22,737 bases of DNA from a virus. The stretch is from the IMG/VR virus record IMGVR_UViG_3300026531_000012, positions 1 to 22,737 of that record; one strand, written 5' to 3'. The position numbers and the translations under genes are program-made. The notes beneath the pieces are model-generated. The model saw only the letters and a list, made by a program, of their open reading frames with translations. It was not told the origin of the DNA and did not search any database. Positions 7,224-14,512 of the stretch are shown in pieces (within the stretch, counting starts at the first letter, position 1; the number at the start of each line of letters is the position of its first letter).

Positions 7224-7625
7224 ATGGCCGTAAAATCTCGTGGTAACGTCAAGGTTGAAATCTCGACCGATGGCGGAACGACGTACAACGCAATCCCAGA
7301 GCCCACGCAGCTCAACTACAAGGGGGCTCTCGGCACCATCGACATCCGGCACTTTGACAGCACCTCTCAGGAAGCTATCGCCGACATCCACGCTGCCAGC
7401 GCCGATTACACCGGGTATTTCATCCCTGGCAACACCGTCCTGGCGGCGCTGCGCTCGGCCAACGAGGCCGGGACAAAAATCAAGGTAAAGCTGACCTATG
7501 GCGACAGCGGCAACCAAGAGCTGTTCGTTTTTGACGCCTACGTCGCCGACTTCAACATGTCCAGCGGTGAGGTCCAAGAGGTTTCCTGCACCTTCAAGGG
7601 CGACGGGGTTGTTAGCTCCAGCTGA
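7224..7625 (+). CDS. Major tail (tube) protein
   Basis: The 133-residue protein follows the tail terminator and is read from ATG 7224 after a TAGGAGGC site. It is a beta-rich small tube protein: VKVEISTDGGTTY, then TIDIRHFDSTSQEAIADI near residues 40-60 (the typical Ile-Asp-x-Thr-Ser-like segment preceding the alpha-helix/loop) and FVFDAYVADFNMSSGEVQEV near 105-125. Hexamers of such proteins build the tail tube. Its codons are somewhat less GC-biased than its neighbours (AAA, ATT and TTT occur), suggesting a separate origin or mosaic exchange of the tube gene. Confidence 0.87.
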   Translation: MAVKSRGNVKVEISTDGGTTYNAIPEPTQLNYKGALGTIDIRHFDSTSQEAIADIHAASADYTGYFIPGNTVLAALRSANEAGTKIKVKLTYGDSGNQELFVFDAYVADFNMSSGEVQEVSCTFKGDGVVSSS

Positions 7626-7876
7626 TGCTGCTAACTGCTAAACTGCGGAGCTGGCGCGGCAACCCGCCCAGCTCCGCGCCCATCGTGGGCCTGGGATGCG
7701 AGGAGGTAGACGGGGGCGTCTGGTGCGAGCTCGTCTACGTCGCCCGCCGCACCCGGGCCAAGACCGTCAACGCCACCTTGCACGACTCCCAGCGCCGCCG
7801 GGTGCGGTTGCGCTGGCCCGGCCTGGAGCCGGGGCTGCATGAGGGGGTCAGTTTTGAGCAAAACGAAAAAGTCTGA
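7625..7876 (+). CDS. Small tail-region protein of unknown function
   Basis: The 83-residue ORF starts in the TGATG overlap with the tube gene, so it is probably translated by re-initiation; no clear SD is present. It has two Cys, an Arg-rich middle (ARRTRAKTVN, then DSQRRRVRLRW), and its last 38 bases overlap the tail chaperone gene. Third-position GC is high, which supports real coding. I do not recognise a family; small genes between the tube and chaperone genes occur in many siphophages. Confidence 0.65.
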   Translation: MLLTAKLRSWRGNPPSSAPIVGLGCEEVDGGVWCELVYVARRTRAKTVNATLHDSQRRRVRLRWPGLEPGLHEGVSFEQNEKV

Positions 7877-8150
7877 CTACATCGAGGTTTTTGGCTACAA
7901 GATCCCGCGCTGGCCGGTTTGCAGCATGGGCGAGCTCGAGGCTCTGGAGGCCTACCACCGTACGCCCGGGGCGACCGAGACCGGCGCCGCGCTTGTGGCC
8001 ATCGCCGCGGCCATTCGCTACCGCCTCGGCGAGGAGGTGACCCCGGACGACCTGCGGCGCAAGCCGGCGGACGCCGCGGCCATCCGTGACGCCATCGAGG
8101 CGCTGACCGAGAGCTACCCGCGCGGAGATGAGCAGGCAAAAAACGCCTGA
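7839..8150 (+). CDS. Tail assembly chaperone, short form (gpG-like)
   Basis: The 103-residue, mostly helical protein lies between tube and tape-measure genes, where siphophages encode the chaperone pair that coats the tape measure. ATG 7839 is the annotated start. A TTG at 7854 (giving MSKTKKSDY) has a better-spaced GAGGGGG site and is a good alternative. The 3' end carries a slippery A AAA AAC (8138-8144), two codons before the TGA, so a fraction of ribosomes should enter the -1 frame and make the longer G-T fusion. The pairing is as in lambda G/GT. Confidence 0.85.
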   Translation: MRGSVLSKTKKSDYIEVFGYKIPRWPVCSMGELEALEAYHRTPGATETGAALVAIAAAIRYRLGEEVTPDDLRRKPADAAAIRDAIEALTESYPRGDEQAKNA

Positions 8151-8183
8151 AGGGGCGCGCCGATTGGAATCGGATCCGCGCCC
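8138..8183 (+). promoter_or_regulatory. Programmed -1 ribosomal frameshift signal
   Basis: The slippery heptamer A AAA AAC (8138-8144) is in the zero-frame phase of the short chaperone ORF. Eight bases later a strong hairpin starts: GGGCGCG (8153-8159) pairs with CGCGCCC (8177-8183), and inside it CCGAT (8160-8164) pairs with ATCGG (8169-8173) around a TGGA loop, leaving a 3-base ATC bulge. Heptamer type, spacing and a 12-bp stem all match known stimulators of -1 frameshifting. Confidence 0.9.
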
Positions 8184-8530
8184 TGGTCTCCCACTACTAC
8201 GCCACGCCGCTCGATCGCGTGGCCTATCTGCCGTGGGACGTGGTGCAGACGGCGCTCGAGACAACGCAGGAGCTCGAGTACCGGCGGCACGCCCACACCG
8301 CCGCGCTGATGCTGATGGTAGCCCAGGTCGCCGGCAGCACGGAGCGCGACCTGGACGCTTACCTGCTCCCATACGCCAAGCTCGACCCTGAACCGCCGCT
8401 GCCGCTCGCCGTCGCCCGCGACCTGCACGAGGCACTGAACCTTGGCCTCGTGCCGCAGGAGATGGTGGATGCCATCGGCGGCCGCACCGTGGCCCTCTCA
8501 CTGAGGGCATTGGAGGGCTCCCATGCCTGA
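8144..8530 (+). CDS. Tail assembly chaperone, frameshifted T domain (gpGT C-terminus)
   Basis: The -1 frame relative to the short chaperone is open from the slippery site to TGA 8528-8530, adding 128 residues after 102 zero-frame codons (fusion about 230 residues). It begins RLKGRADWNRIRALVSHYY and is helical throughout. A GTG at 8219 lies in this frame but has no ribosome site and would cut off the first 25 residues, so I regard it as expressed by frameshift only. By analogy with lambda GT, the T part should bind the tube protein while the G part coats the tape measure. The stop overlaps the tape-measure start. Confidence 0.88.
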   Translation, partial: RLKGRADWNRIRALVSHYYATPLDRVAYLPWDVVQTALETTQELEYRRHAHTAALMLMVAQVAGSTERDLDAYLLPYAKLDPEPPLPLAVARDLHEALNLGLVPQEMVDAIGGRTVALSLRALEGSHA

Positions 8531-11261
8531 GCTGCTCGACCGCGTAATCGTCGAGATCCTCGGCGACGACTCCAAACTCAAACAGGCCCTCGACCGGGCC
8601 GAGCGCTCGGCGACCCGGGCCGCGGGGAAGATCGAGGGCGCCTTCGACCGCGCCGTCGGCCCGAGCACTCGCCTGCTCGGCTCGGTGACGGTGCTCGGCG
8701 GCGCCCTCTCCGCCCTCGGCATCAAGGCCGTTGGGATGGCCGGCGACATGGAGCAGGCCCGCATCGGTTTGACGACCATGCTCGGCTCGGCCGAGGCGGC
8801 CGACAAGCATCTGCGCTCGCTATATGATTTTGCCGCTAAAACCCCGTTCGAGATTAGTGGCCTGATCGATGCTGACCGCCGCCTCATGGCGATGGGGTTT
8901 GCGGCCGAGGAGGTCATCCCGACGCTGACCGCCATCGGCGACGCCGTGGCGGCCGTGGGTGGCTCGGCCGAGCTCCTGGACCGCGTTACCCTGGCCCTGG
9001 GGCAGATGCGGGCCAAGGGCAAGGTCAGCGGCGAGGAAATGCGCCAGCTCGCCGAAGCCGGCATCCCAGCCTGGGAGATGCTGGCCGACGCCATCGGCAC
9101 CGACATCCCCACGGCCATGAAGCTGGCTGAGCAGGGGACCGTTGACGCCGCGACTGGTATAGAGGCCATCCTGAGCGGCATGGAGCAGCGCTTCGCCGGT
9201 TCGATGGAGGCCCAGTCGCGGACCATCCTCGGCATGTGGAGCAACGTCAAGGACAACGTCACTCGCTCCATGATCGCCCTTGGCGAGGAGATCACCGATG
9301 CCCTCGACGTCCGCGGCATCCTGCAGATCAGCCTGCAGGCGCTCGAGCGCTTCCGTGCATGGCTCGAGCGCGGCGGTCTGCGCAAATGGTGGGCCGACTA
9401 CAAGGACACCCTCATCGTCGTGGCGGGGGCCATCACCGGGGCGCTGGTGCCCGCGCTCGTGGCGCTGGGTACCGCCATCTGGGGGGCCCTGGTGCCCGCG
9501 CTCGTGGCGCTGGGTACCGCCATCTGGGGGGCCCTGGCTCCGCTCACGCCGTTCATCGCGGCCGGAGCCGCCCTGGCCGGTGCCTTCGTGTTAATGGGCG
9601 GCACGATGGACGACGTCAAGGTGGCGCTGAAGACGCTAGGCACGCTGTTCAGCGGCCTCTGGGACATCTTCACCGGCTTCGTCCAGGGCACCGTGGGCAA
9701 GCTCAAGGCCCTCGGCGACGCCTGGCGCGCCTACATCGACGGCGTCTCCACCGGCATTGCCAACATGGGCCGCGCCATCGACGCAGTGATTCATGGCCGC
9801 TTCCGTGAGGCGTTGGACTACGCCAAGCAGGCGGTGGGCAGCTGGAAGAGCGGTTTGGCTCGAGCGTTCGGCGAGATTGGCGACGCCGGACAGGAGGGCG
9901 CCGACCGCATCTACCAGGGGCTGCTTAAGGTTTCCGACGTCGTCACCGGCAAGGTTGGCGCGTCGTTTGCCGAGGTCAAGGCCAAGGCGCAGGAAGTGGC
10001 CGACACCGCTGCGAGCGGGTTCGGCGTCACGGTTCCAGCCGCGGCCAAGACTGCCGGCCGGGCTATCACCACCAACGTTGTGCAGCCGCTGAGCACCGCC
10101 GTCGAGAAGGCCAAGGAGCTGGGCGACTACCTCACCGCGGCCTCCGGCACGCTCTACGGCCGCCAGCCGCAACCGGAAGGGCTTGGCCGGCTCGGCGCAA
10201 CGGTTGCCCCGCGCGGCGAGCCGGACATTGCCGGAGGTTGGCCTGAGCTTCCTGATACGTTATGGAACTTCGACCAGGCGGCGCGGGAAGCGGCGCAGGC
10301 CACCGAGGAGCTAAACCGGCGCATCCGCACCATCACGGGCACGGGCTCGAGCGTCTACGGCGGCACCCGTGGCCCTGGCCTCGGCCGTGGTGGGGCCATC
10401 GTGGCCCCTGGGGGCCAGCCAGGCATCGCTGGCGGAGCTGAGTTGCCCCACTGGCTGCGGATGTATGGAGCCAGTGGCTCGGACGCCAAGTTTGGGCGGT
10501 CGGCTCCGGTGTGGTCTCCCGATCCGCGCATCGCCATGTACCAGCGGGCGCAATTCTCTATGACCTACGGCGGCATAAACCGGCTGGGGCAGACGCCGGA
10601 GCCGGAGGCGACGAAAAAAGCCCCCGAGTGGCTGACCGAGTTGGGCGAAAGGGCGCGTAATGTCGTCTCGGCGCTCAATCCGTTCAAGGCGATCCTCGAC
10701 GCCATCAACCCGCTGGGAACCATCGTCCAGTCGATGCTCGAGGAGTTGGGTCCGGTGCTCGAGCCGATCGTCAAGGTCTTCGCCGAGATGGGCAAGATTC
10801 TGGGACGCGTACTGGCCCCGGCGCTCAAGCTGCTCACCCCTGTGGTTCAGTGGCTCGGCAACGTCCTGGGGGCGGTCGCCCGCTTCGTCGCCGGGGTTTG
10901 GAACGCCATCGCCCGCGGCTTGAACGCCGTGCTCGGCTGGCTCGGCGTCAACATCCCAACCGTCGACCTGACGGGTGGCACGCAGACACAGCCTCCAGGC
11001 AGCGAGGAGCCCACGCCAACCTGGTCCTGCTGGGGCGACACCACCAACCAAATCGACACCATCGGCATCGCTGCAGCCCCCACTCCGGTCGTGGCCACAC
11101 CTGGCTGGGTGCACACCTTCGGCAGCCACGTCGACCGGTTCGGACAGTACGTGGCGCGGCTGGTTGAGGAGGGAATCCGTGTACAGATTGGCACAGGTGA
11201 CGTTGCTCCTGCTGGCGCTGGCGGCGTGTGGAACCGCGCCGTCGCCGGTGAGCTCGGATGA
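8523..11261 (+). CDS. Tape measure protein
   Basis: The 912-residue protein sets tail length and is carried inside the tube. The start (ATG 8523) has GGAGGG at 8513-8518. The N-terminal 230 residues match the tape-measure N-terminal domain: AGDMEQARIGLTTMLGSAE, FAAKTPFEISGL, the RLMAMGF region and ALGQMRAKGK, then LAEAGIPAWEMLADAIG. Hydrophobic segments follow at about 300-365, including a recent 45-base tandem duplication, and near 750-810. Residues about 545-650 hold two degenerate Gly/Pro-rich repeats. At about 0.15 nm per residue, the family rule, the tail would be about 137 nm (inference). The 3' end overlaps the reading frame of the next gene. Confidence 0.95.
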   Translation: MPELLDRVIVEILGDDSKLKQALDRAERSATRAAGKIEGAFDRAVGPSTRLLGSVTVLGGALSALGIKAVGMAGDMEQARIGLTTMLGSAEAADKHLRSLYDFAAKTPFEISGLIDADRRLMAMGFAAEEVIPTLTAIGDAVAAVGGSAELLDRVTLALGQMRAKGKVSGEEMRQLAEAGIPAWEMLADAIGTDIPTAMKLAEQGTVDAATGIEAILSGMEQRFAGSMEAQSRTILGMWSNVKDNVTRSMIALGEEITDALDVRGILQISLQALERFRAWLERGGLRKWWADYKDTLIVVAGAITGALVPALVALGTAIWGALVPALVALGTAIWGALAPLTPFIAAGAALAGAFVLMGGTMDDVKVALKTLGTLFSGLWDIFTGFVQGTVGKLKALGDAWRAYIDGVSTGIANMGRAIDAVIHGRFREALDYAKQAVGSWKSGLARAFGEIGDAGQEGADRIYQGLLKVSDVVTGKVGASFAEVKAKAQEVADTAASGFGVTVPAAAKTAGRAITTNVVQPLSTAVEKAKELGDYLTAASGTLYGRQPQPEGLGRLGATVAPRGEPDIAGGWPELPDTLWNFDQAAREAAQATEELNRRIRTITGTGSSVYGGTRGPGLGRGGAIVAPGGQPGIAGGAELPHWLRMYGASGSDAKFGRSAPVWSPDPRIAMYQRAQFSMTYGGINRLGQTPEPEATKKAPEWLTELGERARNVVSALNPFKAILDAINPLGTIVQSMLEELGPVLEPIVKVFAEMGKILGRVLAPALKLLTPVVQWLGNVLGAVARFVAGVWNAIARGLNAVLGWLGVNIPTVDLTGGTQTQPPGSEEPTPTWSCWGDTTNQIDTIGIAAAPTPVVATPGWVHTFGSHVDRFGQYVARLVEEGIRVQIGTGDVAPAGAGGVWNRAVAGELG
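9444..9533 (+). repeat. 45-bp tandem duplication inside the tape measure gene
   Basis: Units 9444-9488 and 9489-9533 are almost base-for-base identical and encode a repeated 15-residue hydrophobic block, LVPALVALGTAIWGA. The unit is a multiple of three, so the frame is kept. Near-identity implies a recent duplication that lengthens a membrane-like helix. Confidence 0.9.
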
Positions 11262-12846
11262 GGTCCGCTACTACACCACTGAGGGGGTGGAGCCATTGAG
11301 CTGGAAACTCGACATCTATACGCCGGACAAATCGAGCCTGCGGGCGAGCTACACCAACAGCTCCCCCGGTGGTATCGTTGCGGGGTTCCAGTGGTCCGCG
11401 CGGGGCGATGGCGCGCCTCTGCAGATGCGTTGGCAAGCCGTCCCGACCGGGGTAGACATTCAGCCGCGAGACGTCGTGCAGCTGACTGTTGATGGCCAGC
11501 CCGCATTCTTCGGCGTCGTCACCCGCACCTGGCCCGACGACGAGCCTGACGTGCGCGAGTACATCGCCCTCGGCGGAATCGAGCTGCTGCGCTACCGGTC
11601 CCACGTTGACCCGGCCAAGTACCCGGAGCAGGACGTGGCCGCCATCGCACGCCAGGTGATCAGCGCCTACAAACACCCAGCCATCACCTACGACGCGGCG
11701 TTGATCCCAGACCTCGGCGACACCATCTCGATGCCGTCGGTGTACCGGCTCGAGCTCGGCCAGATCCTCGACACCCTTGCGCGCACCGTGAGCAGCAAGG
11801 GCGTCACGTGGGGTGTTGACGCTCAGGGCCGTGCGTTTTTTGGCGTACCGTCAGGTTCTGTGCAGGTTGGCTACGAGGAGTCTGACTTGCGCTGGCAGCC
11901 GGAGGCTGGCGATGAAGTTGTGACGAGGGTCGATTTGATATTGGCAACAACAAATAACAATGATCTACAATATTCAACATTTTATGGGGAGATGGTGGCC
12001 GGGGCTCAGGCAGTAAGCTGGATGCCAGTAAACATACCAATTGTTGTTAGCGCATTGCATCAAAACGATGCAATATATGGCTCACATAGAACGTACAGTG
12101 CAACTGGGTTAATAATACATACAAATGACGCGAATTGGTATGATTTCCATTTTACCAATGCAGCGAATGCCTGGGATGGGGATCCTACAACATACGCAGC
12201 TAATGATACATCAGCCGGAACGTGGTCGGAAATACTTACGGGGGAGACTGAAAATACATATGGTGGAATCGTTAAATTCGAGCTTGACGAATCGGCTGTA
12301 GTACAACTCAGAATAGAATACCAATGGAAAAATCCAACTACTAATAAAACCGAGTATGTTGCCCATTGGTCAGACGACTTAGATTTATCACCCGGTCGCT
12401 ACAATTTAAAAATGTTTTTACTTCCCCCATCGCGCCCATATGAATTAGGAGTTCAATGGACGGCACAAGTAACATTTTATTTTAATGGCGTCAAAACTGA
12501 TGGGGGATTGCGCGTATACGATGTAATGCTACTTCAGGTGGATATCCCTGCGGCGATAGAATACGCTAAATCATTGCTTAAGCCCCCAGTACAAAAACCC
12601 GCATCAGTGCGCTGGGATCGCTATCAAGCGCCCACGCCAACGGCAACTATCACCGGTGCCCCCGGGGGGGACCTGACTCATCAGGCGCGCGAATGGCGCT
12701 ACACTTGGACTCCAGAGCGCATCGAGACCGTGGCCATGCTCGGTGAGGCAGCCGACGATGAGATGGCCCGGGCCATCAGCCGCGTGGCTGCGGTCAACCA
12801 GGCCGCTGCGCTCTCGACGGCTCGCGCACTCACGGAGCCAAAATGA
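11179..12846 (+). CDS. Distal tail / baseplate hub protein with an inserted AT-rich domain
   Basis: The longest well-supported start is GTG 11179 (GAGGAGGG at 11166-11173), giving 555 residues. A TTG at 11296 (MSWKLDIYTPD), just after the tape-measure stop, gives 516 and is the more usual tail-protein N-terminus. The extra N-terminal part reads as a lipoprotein signal (LLLLALAAC, Cys17). The conserved body, with VVQLTVDGQPAFFGVVTRTW, REYIALGGIELLRYR and LGQILDTLARTVSSKGVTWG, resembles the hub/Tal N-terminal domains that follow tape measures. Bases about 11930-12610 (residues about 250-475) are sharply AT-rich and hold an inserted module with a discoidin/CBM-like NAWDGDPTTYAAND motif. The conserved tail resumes with a WRYTWTPERIETVAML segment. 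Confidence 0.75.
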   Translation: MYRLAQVTLLLLALAACGTAPSPVSSDEVRYYTTEGVEPLSWKLDIYTPDKSSLRASYTNSSPGGIVAGFQWSARGDGAPLQMRWQAVPTGVDIQPRDVVQLTVDGQPAFFGVVTRTWPDDEPDVREYIALGGIELLRYRSHVDPAKYPEQDVAAIARQVISAYKHPAITYDAALIPDLGDTISMPSVYRLELGQILDTLARTVSSKGVTWGVDAQGRAFFGVPSGSVQVGYEESDLRWQPEAGDEVVTRVDLILATTNNNDLQYSTFYGEMVAGAQAVSWMPVNIPIVVSALHQNDAIYGSHRTYSATGLIIHTNDANWYDFHFTNAANAWDGDPTTYAANDTSAGTWSEILTGETENTYGGIVKFELDESAVVQLRIEYQWKNPTTNKTEYVAHWSDDLDLSPGRYNLKMFLLPPSRPYELGVQWTAQVTFYFNGVKTDGGLRVYDVMLLQVDIPAAIEYAKSLLKPPVQKPASVRWDRYQAPTPTATITGAPGGDLTHQAREWRYTWTPERIETVAMLGEAADDEMARAISRVAAVNQAAALSTARALTEPK

Positions 12847-13499
12847 GCGGAACCTGGTCCCTCCATGCCTCCGGCGCCCAGCTCACCACGCTGGGCGTTT
12901 TGCTGGCGCCGACCCTCACCCTCACCCGCGCCCAGACCGTCACCCTCAGCCGCACCGGCGCGGCCACAGCTACGGGCGACGCCCGCTACCAGCCCGCCCC
13001 GGTGCGGCTGAGGGTCTACATCGAGGAGGCGAGCGCCGCGGCCGCCCTTGAGGCCCTGCGTACCCTCCGCGGCCACGTCGAGGCCGCTGACGAGCTGCGC
13101 TACGACGACGGGACGACCTACGTCACCCGTTCCGGCCTGGCCCAGGCGCTCGAGCCTCGTCTCGACAAGCTGGGTACCGGCTACATCGAGGCCGAGCTGG
13201 TTTGGTTGCCCACTGGGCCGCAATGGGTAAATTGTCCAGGGCCGCTATACCCCGAGCCGACCCAGCCTGGCTGCGAGTATACCTACGTATGCACGAGCCC
13301 TCCCAACTCATCCGGAGTCCGCCACGATATATATGTAGAGCATTGCCAAGGTTCAGTGCCTGGGTATGGAACGCCGTTAAATTGGGACGGCGTTCACATA
13401 CATCACATCAGCAACGTGAAAAAACCCATCGAGGAGTGGGCGGCCATTCTGTGGGATGGTGGGTATTGCGATAGTTGCAATGCGATGGTGATGCCATGA
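12843..13499 (+). CDS. Tail protein with a Cys-rich C-terminal extension
   Basis: The 218-residue protein starts in an ATGA overlap with the hub gene. Residues 1-120 are GC-rich in codon use and beta-rich (LHASGAQLTTLGVLLAPT, RLRVYIEEASAAAALEALRTL), fitting a small distal tail protein. Residues about 120-218 change character: six Cys (VNCPG, PGCEY, YVCTS, EHCQG, YCDSC), several His (HIHHI) and lower GC (29/60 in 13321-13380). This may be a metal-binding or disulfide-bonded module added to the tail tip. I do not recognise the family; the role as a tail component rests on position. Confidence 0.7.
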   Translation: MSGTWSLHASGAQLTTLGVLLAPTLTLTRAQTVTLSRTGAATATGDARYQPAPVRLRVYIEEASAAAALEALRTLRGHVEAADELRYDDGTTYVTRSGLAQALEPRLDKLGTGYIEAELVWLPTGPQWVNCPGPLYPEPTQPGCEYTYVCTSPPNSSGVRHDIYVEHCQGSVPGYGTPLNWDGVHIHHISNVKKPIEEWAAILWDGGYCDSCNAMVMP

Positions 13500-13960
13500 C
13501 CGGCTACCTGATCCTCGACGACCTGAGCACCTACGACCTCGACCTGTTAGACCCCGGCCTCATCGCCGCCTGGCGCCGCCAACTGCGGCTGGCCCGGGCG
13601 GTTGAGTCGGACACTTGGACCGCGGCCGGTGGGGGCAAGGCCGACATGGTCGAGGTTGACCTGGCCGTGCGCATCGAGACCGGCTCGGCCATCGGCGACG
13701 CCGCGGCCATCGAGGCGCTGCTCGACGCTGCGGCCAGGGCCAAGTGGGCCGGGATCTACCTGGGCGGCGGACGGGTGCTCGAGCGCAACGTCCACGGCCT
13801 GCTGCGGACGGCCAGCAGCCCGCTGGGCCGCGGATGGCGCGTCACCATCACCCTGGCCGGCGGTCCCATCGTCTGGGGAGTAGACCGGCGCATCACGAGC
13901 TCTGGCGATGCCCGTGTAACGTCCAGCGGCGACCGCCGCGTAACTGTGGAGGCGATCTAG
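13496..13960 (+). CDS. Small tail protein, hypothetical
   Basis: The start is placed at ATG 13496 in an ATGA overlap with the preceding stop (154 residues). An upstream in-frame ATG at 13475 lies inside the previous gene and is less likely. The protein opens MTGYLILDDLSTYDLDLLDP, has a beta-rich middle with VEVDLAVRIETGSAIGD, and ends with a repeated ITSSGDARVTSSGDRRVTV element. The gene stops exactly one base before the fibre ATG. Its place suggests a baseplate-tip or fibre-attachment protein; I do not recognise the family. Confidence 0.7.
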   Translation: MTGYLILDDLSTYDLDLLDPGLIAAWRRQLRLARAVESDTWTAAGGGKADMVEVDLAVRIETGSAIGDAAAIEALLDAAARAKWAGIYLGGGRVLERNVHGLLRTASSPLGRGWRVTITLAGGPIVWGVDRRITSSGDARVTSSGDRRVTVEAI

Positions 13961-14512
13961 ATGGCGGACAAACGCATCACCGATCTGCCCGATCGGGCAG
14001 TAGCGAGTGACGACTACCTGGAGATCGACGGGCTCACCAACGGGTCCGCGCGGTTGCCGGTTGGGCGGGCCGGAGGCCCGCCCATCCTCAACGCCAATGG
14101 CGAGGTCACCGACCGGCTGGCGCATGAGGGGGTGGCCGACGGCGTAGCCAAACTCAACGCCGCCGGCATGCCCATCACCGCGGCCAACGAGGCCGTGGTA
14201 GAGAGCGGGAGCAACTCCAATGGCTATTGGATCAAGCTGGCCGACGGCACCCAGATATGTTGGCATCGCTTGCCCGTCAGCTGGCCCGACAACTCGGATT
14301 CCACCAGCGTGACGTGGACGTTCCCGGTCGCGTTTGCGTCAACGCCGCAGTATTTCTTGGGCATCGCCGCAGGCGGCAATGCCGCCTATCTGTTCTTGAT
14401 AGGCGCCTACAACGAGTCGACAGGGAGCGTGCAGTTCGTGCTCAAGACCCTCAGCGCGCAACCAGCGGCTAACCGCCAAGTCCTAGTGCAGGCCGTGGGG
14501 CGGTGGAAATGA
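13961..14512 (+). CDS. Tail fibre protein
   Basis: The 183-residue product begins MADKRITDLPDRAVASDDYLEID, a very common phage-fibre N-terminus that docks to the virion. It then has INGLAHEGVAD-like linkers and, at residues about 85-105, SGSNSNGYWIKLADGTQIC, the typical opening of gp53-like fibre C-terminal domains (G-x-W-I-(K/R)-x-(A/P)-D-G-T-Q-x-C-W). The final part is a beta-sandwich with several Ala/Gly-rich strands. It should act in host recognition. It directly abuts its neighbours: ATG right after the upstream TAG, and its stop overlaps the lysozyme start. Confidence 0.85.
   Translation: MADKRITDLPDRAVASDDYLEIDGLTNGSARLPVGRAGGPPILNANGEVTDRLAHEGVADGVAKLNAAGMPITAANEAVVESGSNSNGYWIKLADGTQICWHRLPVSWPDNSDSTSVTWTFPVAFASTPQYFLGIAAGGNAAYLFLIGAYNESTGSVQFVLKTLSAQPAANRQVLVQAVGRWK

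Noticed and set aside
8219-8530. Separate gene started at GTG 8219
   Set aside because: No SD upstream, and it would discard 25 well-formed codons back to the slippery site; the -1 frameshift explains it better.
8498-9385. 295-codon minus-strand ORF opposite the tape measure
   Set aside because: Ser/Arg/Ala-rich shadow of the tape measure N-terminal domain; no SD and no recognisable family.
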